Shown here piece after piece: positions 63,564 to 64,000 of a stretch of DNA of 64,000 bases. A model generated the notes under the pieces. That model made no database searches and was not told the origin of the DNA. It saw only the letters and a program-made list of their open reading frames with translations. How positions within the stretch are numbered: position 1 is the stretch's first letter; the number at the start of each line of letters is the position of its first letter. The position numbers and the translations under genes were made by a program. The stretch lies in assembly GCA_003156805.1 (NCBI GenBank), contig PMHV01000025.1, positions 55,412 through 119,411 on the forward strand. The letters run 5' to 3'. Origin of the DNA: Acidobacteriaceae bacterium. Its GTDB lineage: Bacteria > Acidobacteriota > Terriglobia > Terriglobales > Acidobacteriaceae.

Positions 63564-63830
63564 ATGAACGTCTCTCTTACTAGCGAGCTTGAGAAATTTG
63601 TGAGCGCCAAAGTGGAATCGGGGCGCTACAACTCTGCAAGCGAAGTGGTCAGAGAAGCGCTCCGGCTGCTTGAAGAGCACGACCAGGCGCGCTCAGTCCA
63701 GCTTGCCGGGTTCAACCGGGAGCTTGGCCGCCGTCTGGACACACTCGACCGGGGCCAGCATGTCTCCCCGGCGGATGCCCGCGCCCGGCTCAAGCGTAAA
63801 TCCGAGCAGCGCCGGAAGGCCAGGGTGTGA
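63564..63830 (+). CDS. ParD-like ribbon-helix-helix antitoxin
   Basis: 88 residues from ATG 63564 (GGGAG upstream). MNVSLTSELEKFVSAKVESG, then RYNSASEVVREALRLLEEHD, is the typical ParD/CopG-like RHH N-terminus. The remainder is basic and probably binds the toxin or is disordered. Expected partner ParE would begin at GTG 63827 (VTQYHL), overlapping by GTGA, but the following residues do not look like ParE, so the toxin appears lost. Confidence 0.82.
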   Translation: MNVSLTSELEKFVSAKVESGRYNSASEVVREALRLLEEHDQARSVQLAGFNRELGRRLDTLDRGQHVSPADARARLKRKSEQRRKARV

Positions 63831-63899
63831 CGCAGTACCACTTGCCGATCGCCGCTTCGGCATTGCCAAGACCTGCCACGGCTCACTACACTTGCAGGA

Positions 63900-64000
63900 G
63901 TGGAAATCAGCGCCGCAGACACGAGCGCGCCCTCCCTGCCGATGAACGGCTTCTGGCGCACAATTCGCAGCTACATTCTGTGGCAGCATGAGCGTGGCAC
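63900..64000 (+). CDS. Start of an uncharacterised membrane-associated protein (3' truncated)
   Basis: From GTG 63900 (or ATG 63942) the frame is open to the window edge: VEISAADTSAPSLPMNGFWR, then TIRSYILWQHERG. The GFWRTIRSYILWQHERG start resembles acidobacterial inner-membrane proteins of unknown function that continue into a transmembrane helix. Only 33 codons are visible. Confidence 0.45.
   Translation, partial: MEISAADTSAPSLPMNGFWRTIRSYILWQHERG

Overview
The window looks like a chromosomal segment of an acidobacterium (Acidobacteriota, Terriglobia/Koribacter-like). This is inferred from high GC and from gene families typical of that group: a carboxypeptidase-regulatory/TonB-receptor protein, a VWFA-related secreted protein, FG-GAP plus choice-of-anchor-D surface proteins, a DUF5818-like secreted protein and a PNGase A-type deglycosylase. 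I saw no rRNA, tRNA or CRISPR array.

Layout. 1-3.6 kb: the 3' end of an NRPS/PKS thioesterase module, then a JmjC/cupin-like oxygenase, a TIGR04325-type methyltransferase and UDP-GlcNAc 2-epimerase, which looks like the tail of a biosynthetic cluster. 3.7-14.9 kb: envelope and secreted proteins (anchor-D lipoprotein, TonB-type receptor, HEAT-repeat membrane protein, YncE propeller coupled to a zinc phospholipase C-like protein), a ferredoxin reductase behind a promoter with a TetR-type operator, a damaged cupin gene and a TetR regulator. 15.1-21.8 kb: accessory DNA with two copies of a dispersed non-coding element, an orphan PD-(D/E)XK-like protein, a lactonase-like propeller, a multicopper oxidase, and the broken toxin-antitoxin modules HigBA and BrnT. 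21.9-27.2 kb: branched-chain amino-acid operon ilvC-ilvB-ilvN/M-ilvD. 27.4-38.4 kb: PNGase A homologue, a three-subunit periplasmic molybdenum hydroxylase with a coupled Cys-rich peptide, DNA-3-methyladenine glycosylase, VWFA protein, and an Ala/Thr/Pro-rich anchored protein. 38.9-45.3 kb: LemA/DUF2207 pair, an HtrA protease, the third dispersed element followed by VapB and frameshifted VapC, a PilZ protein and an atypical LuxR response regulator. 45.5-49.8 kb: tandem FG-GAP paralogues. 49.8-64 kb: largely housekeeping genes (pruA, 3-hydroxyacyl-CoA dehydrogenase, WalJ-like hydrolase, map, msrA, pyrD, alkaline-phosphatase-like protein, serS), a probable metal-linked outer-membrane protein and an orphan ParD antitoxin.

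Two themes stand out. First, a roughly 210-270 bp non-coding element occurs three times in the same orientation. Each copy ends in the same 18-bp motif and lies about 70-115 bp upstream of an accessory gene: the nuclease-like ORF, the BrnT/HTH module and VapBC. One copy abuts a truncated toxin gene. Second, at least eight unrelated genes carry 12-bp or 15-bp tandem repeats that keep the reading frame, mostly in signal peptides and linkers. In one cupin gene two of the units contain TAG stops.
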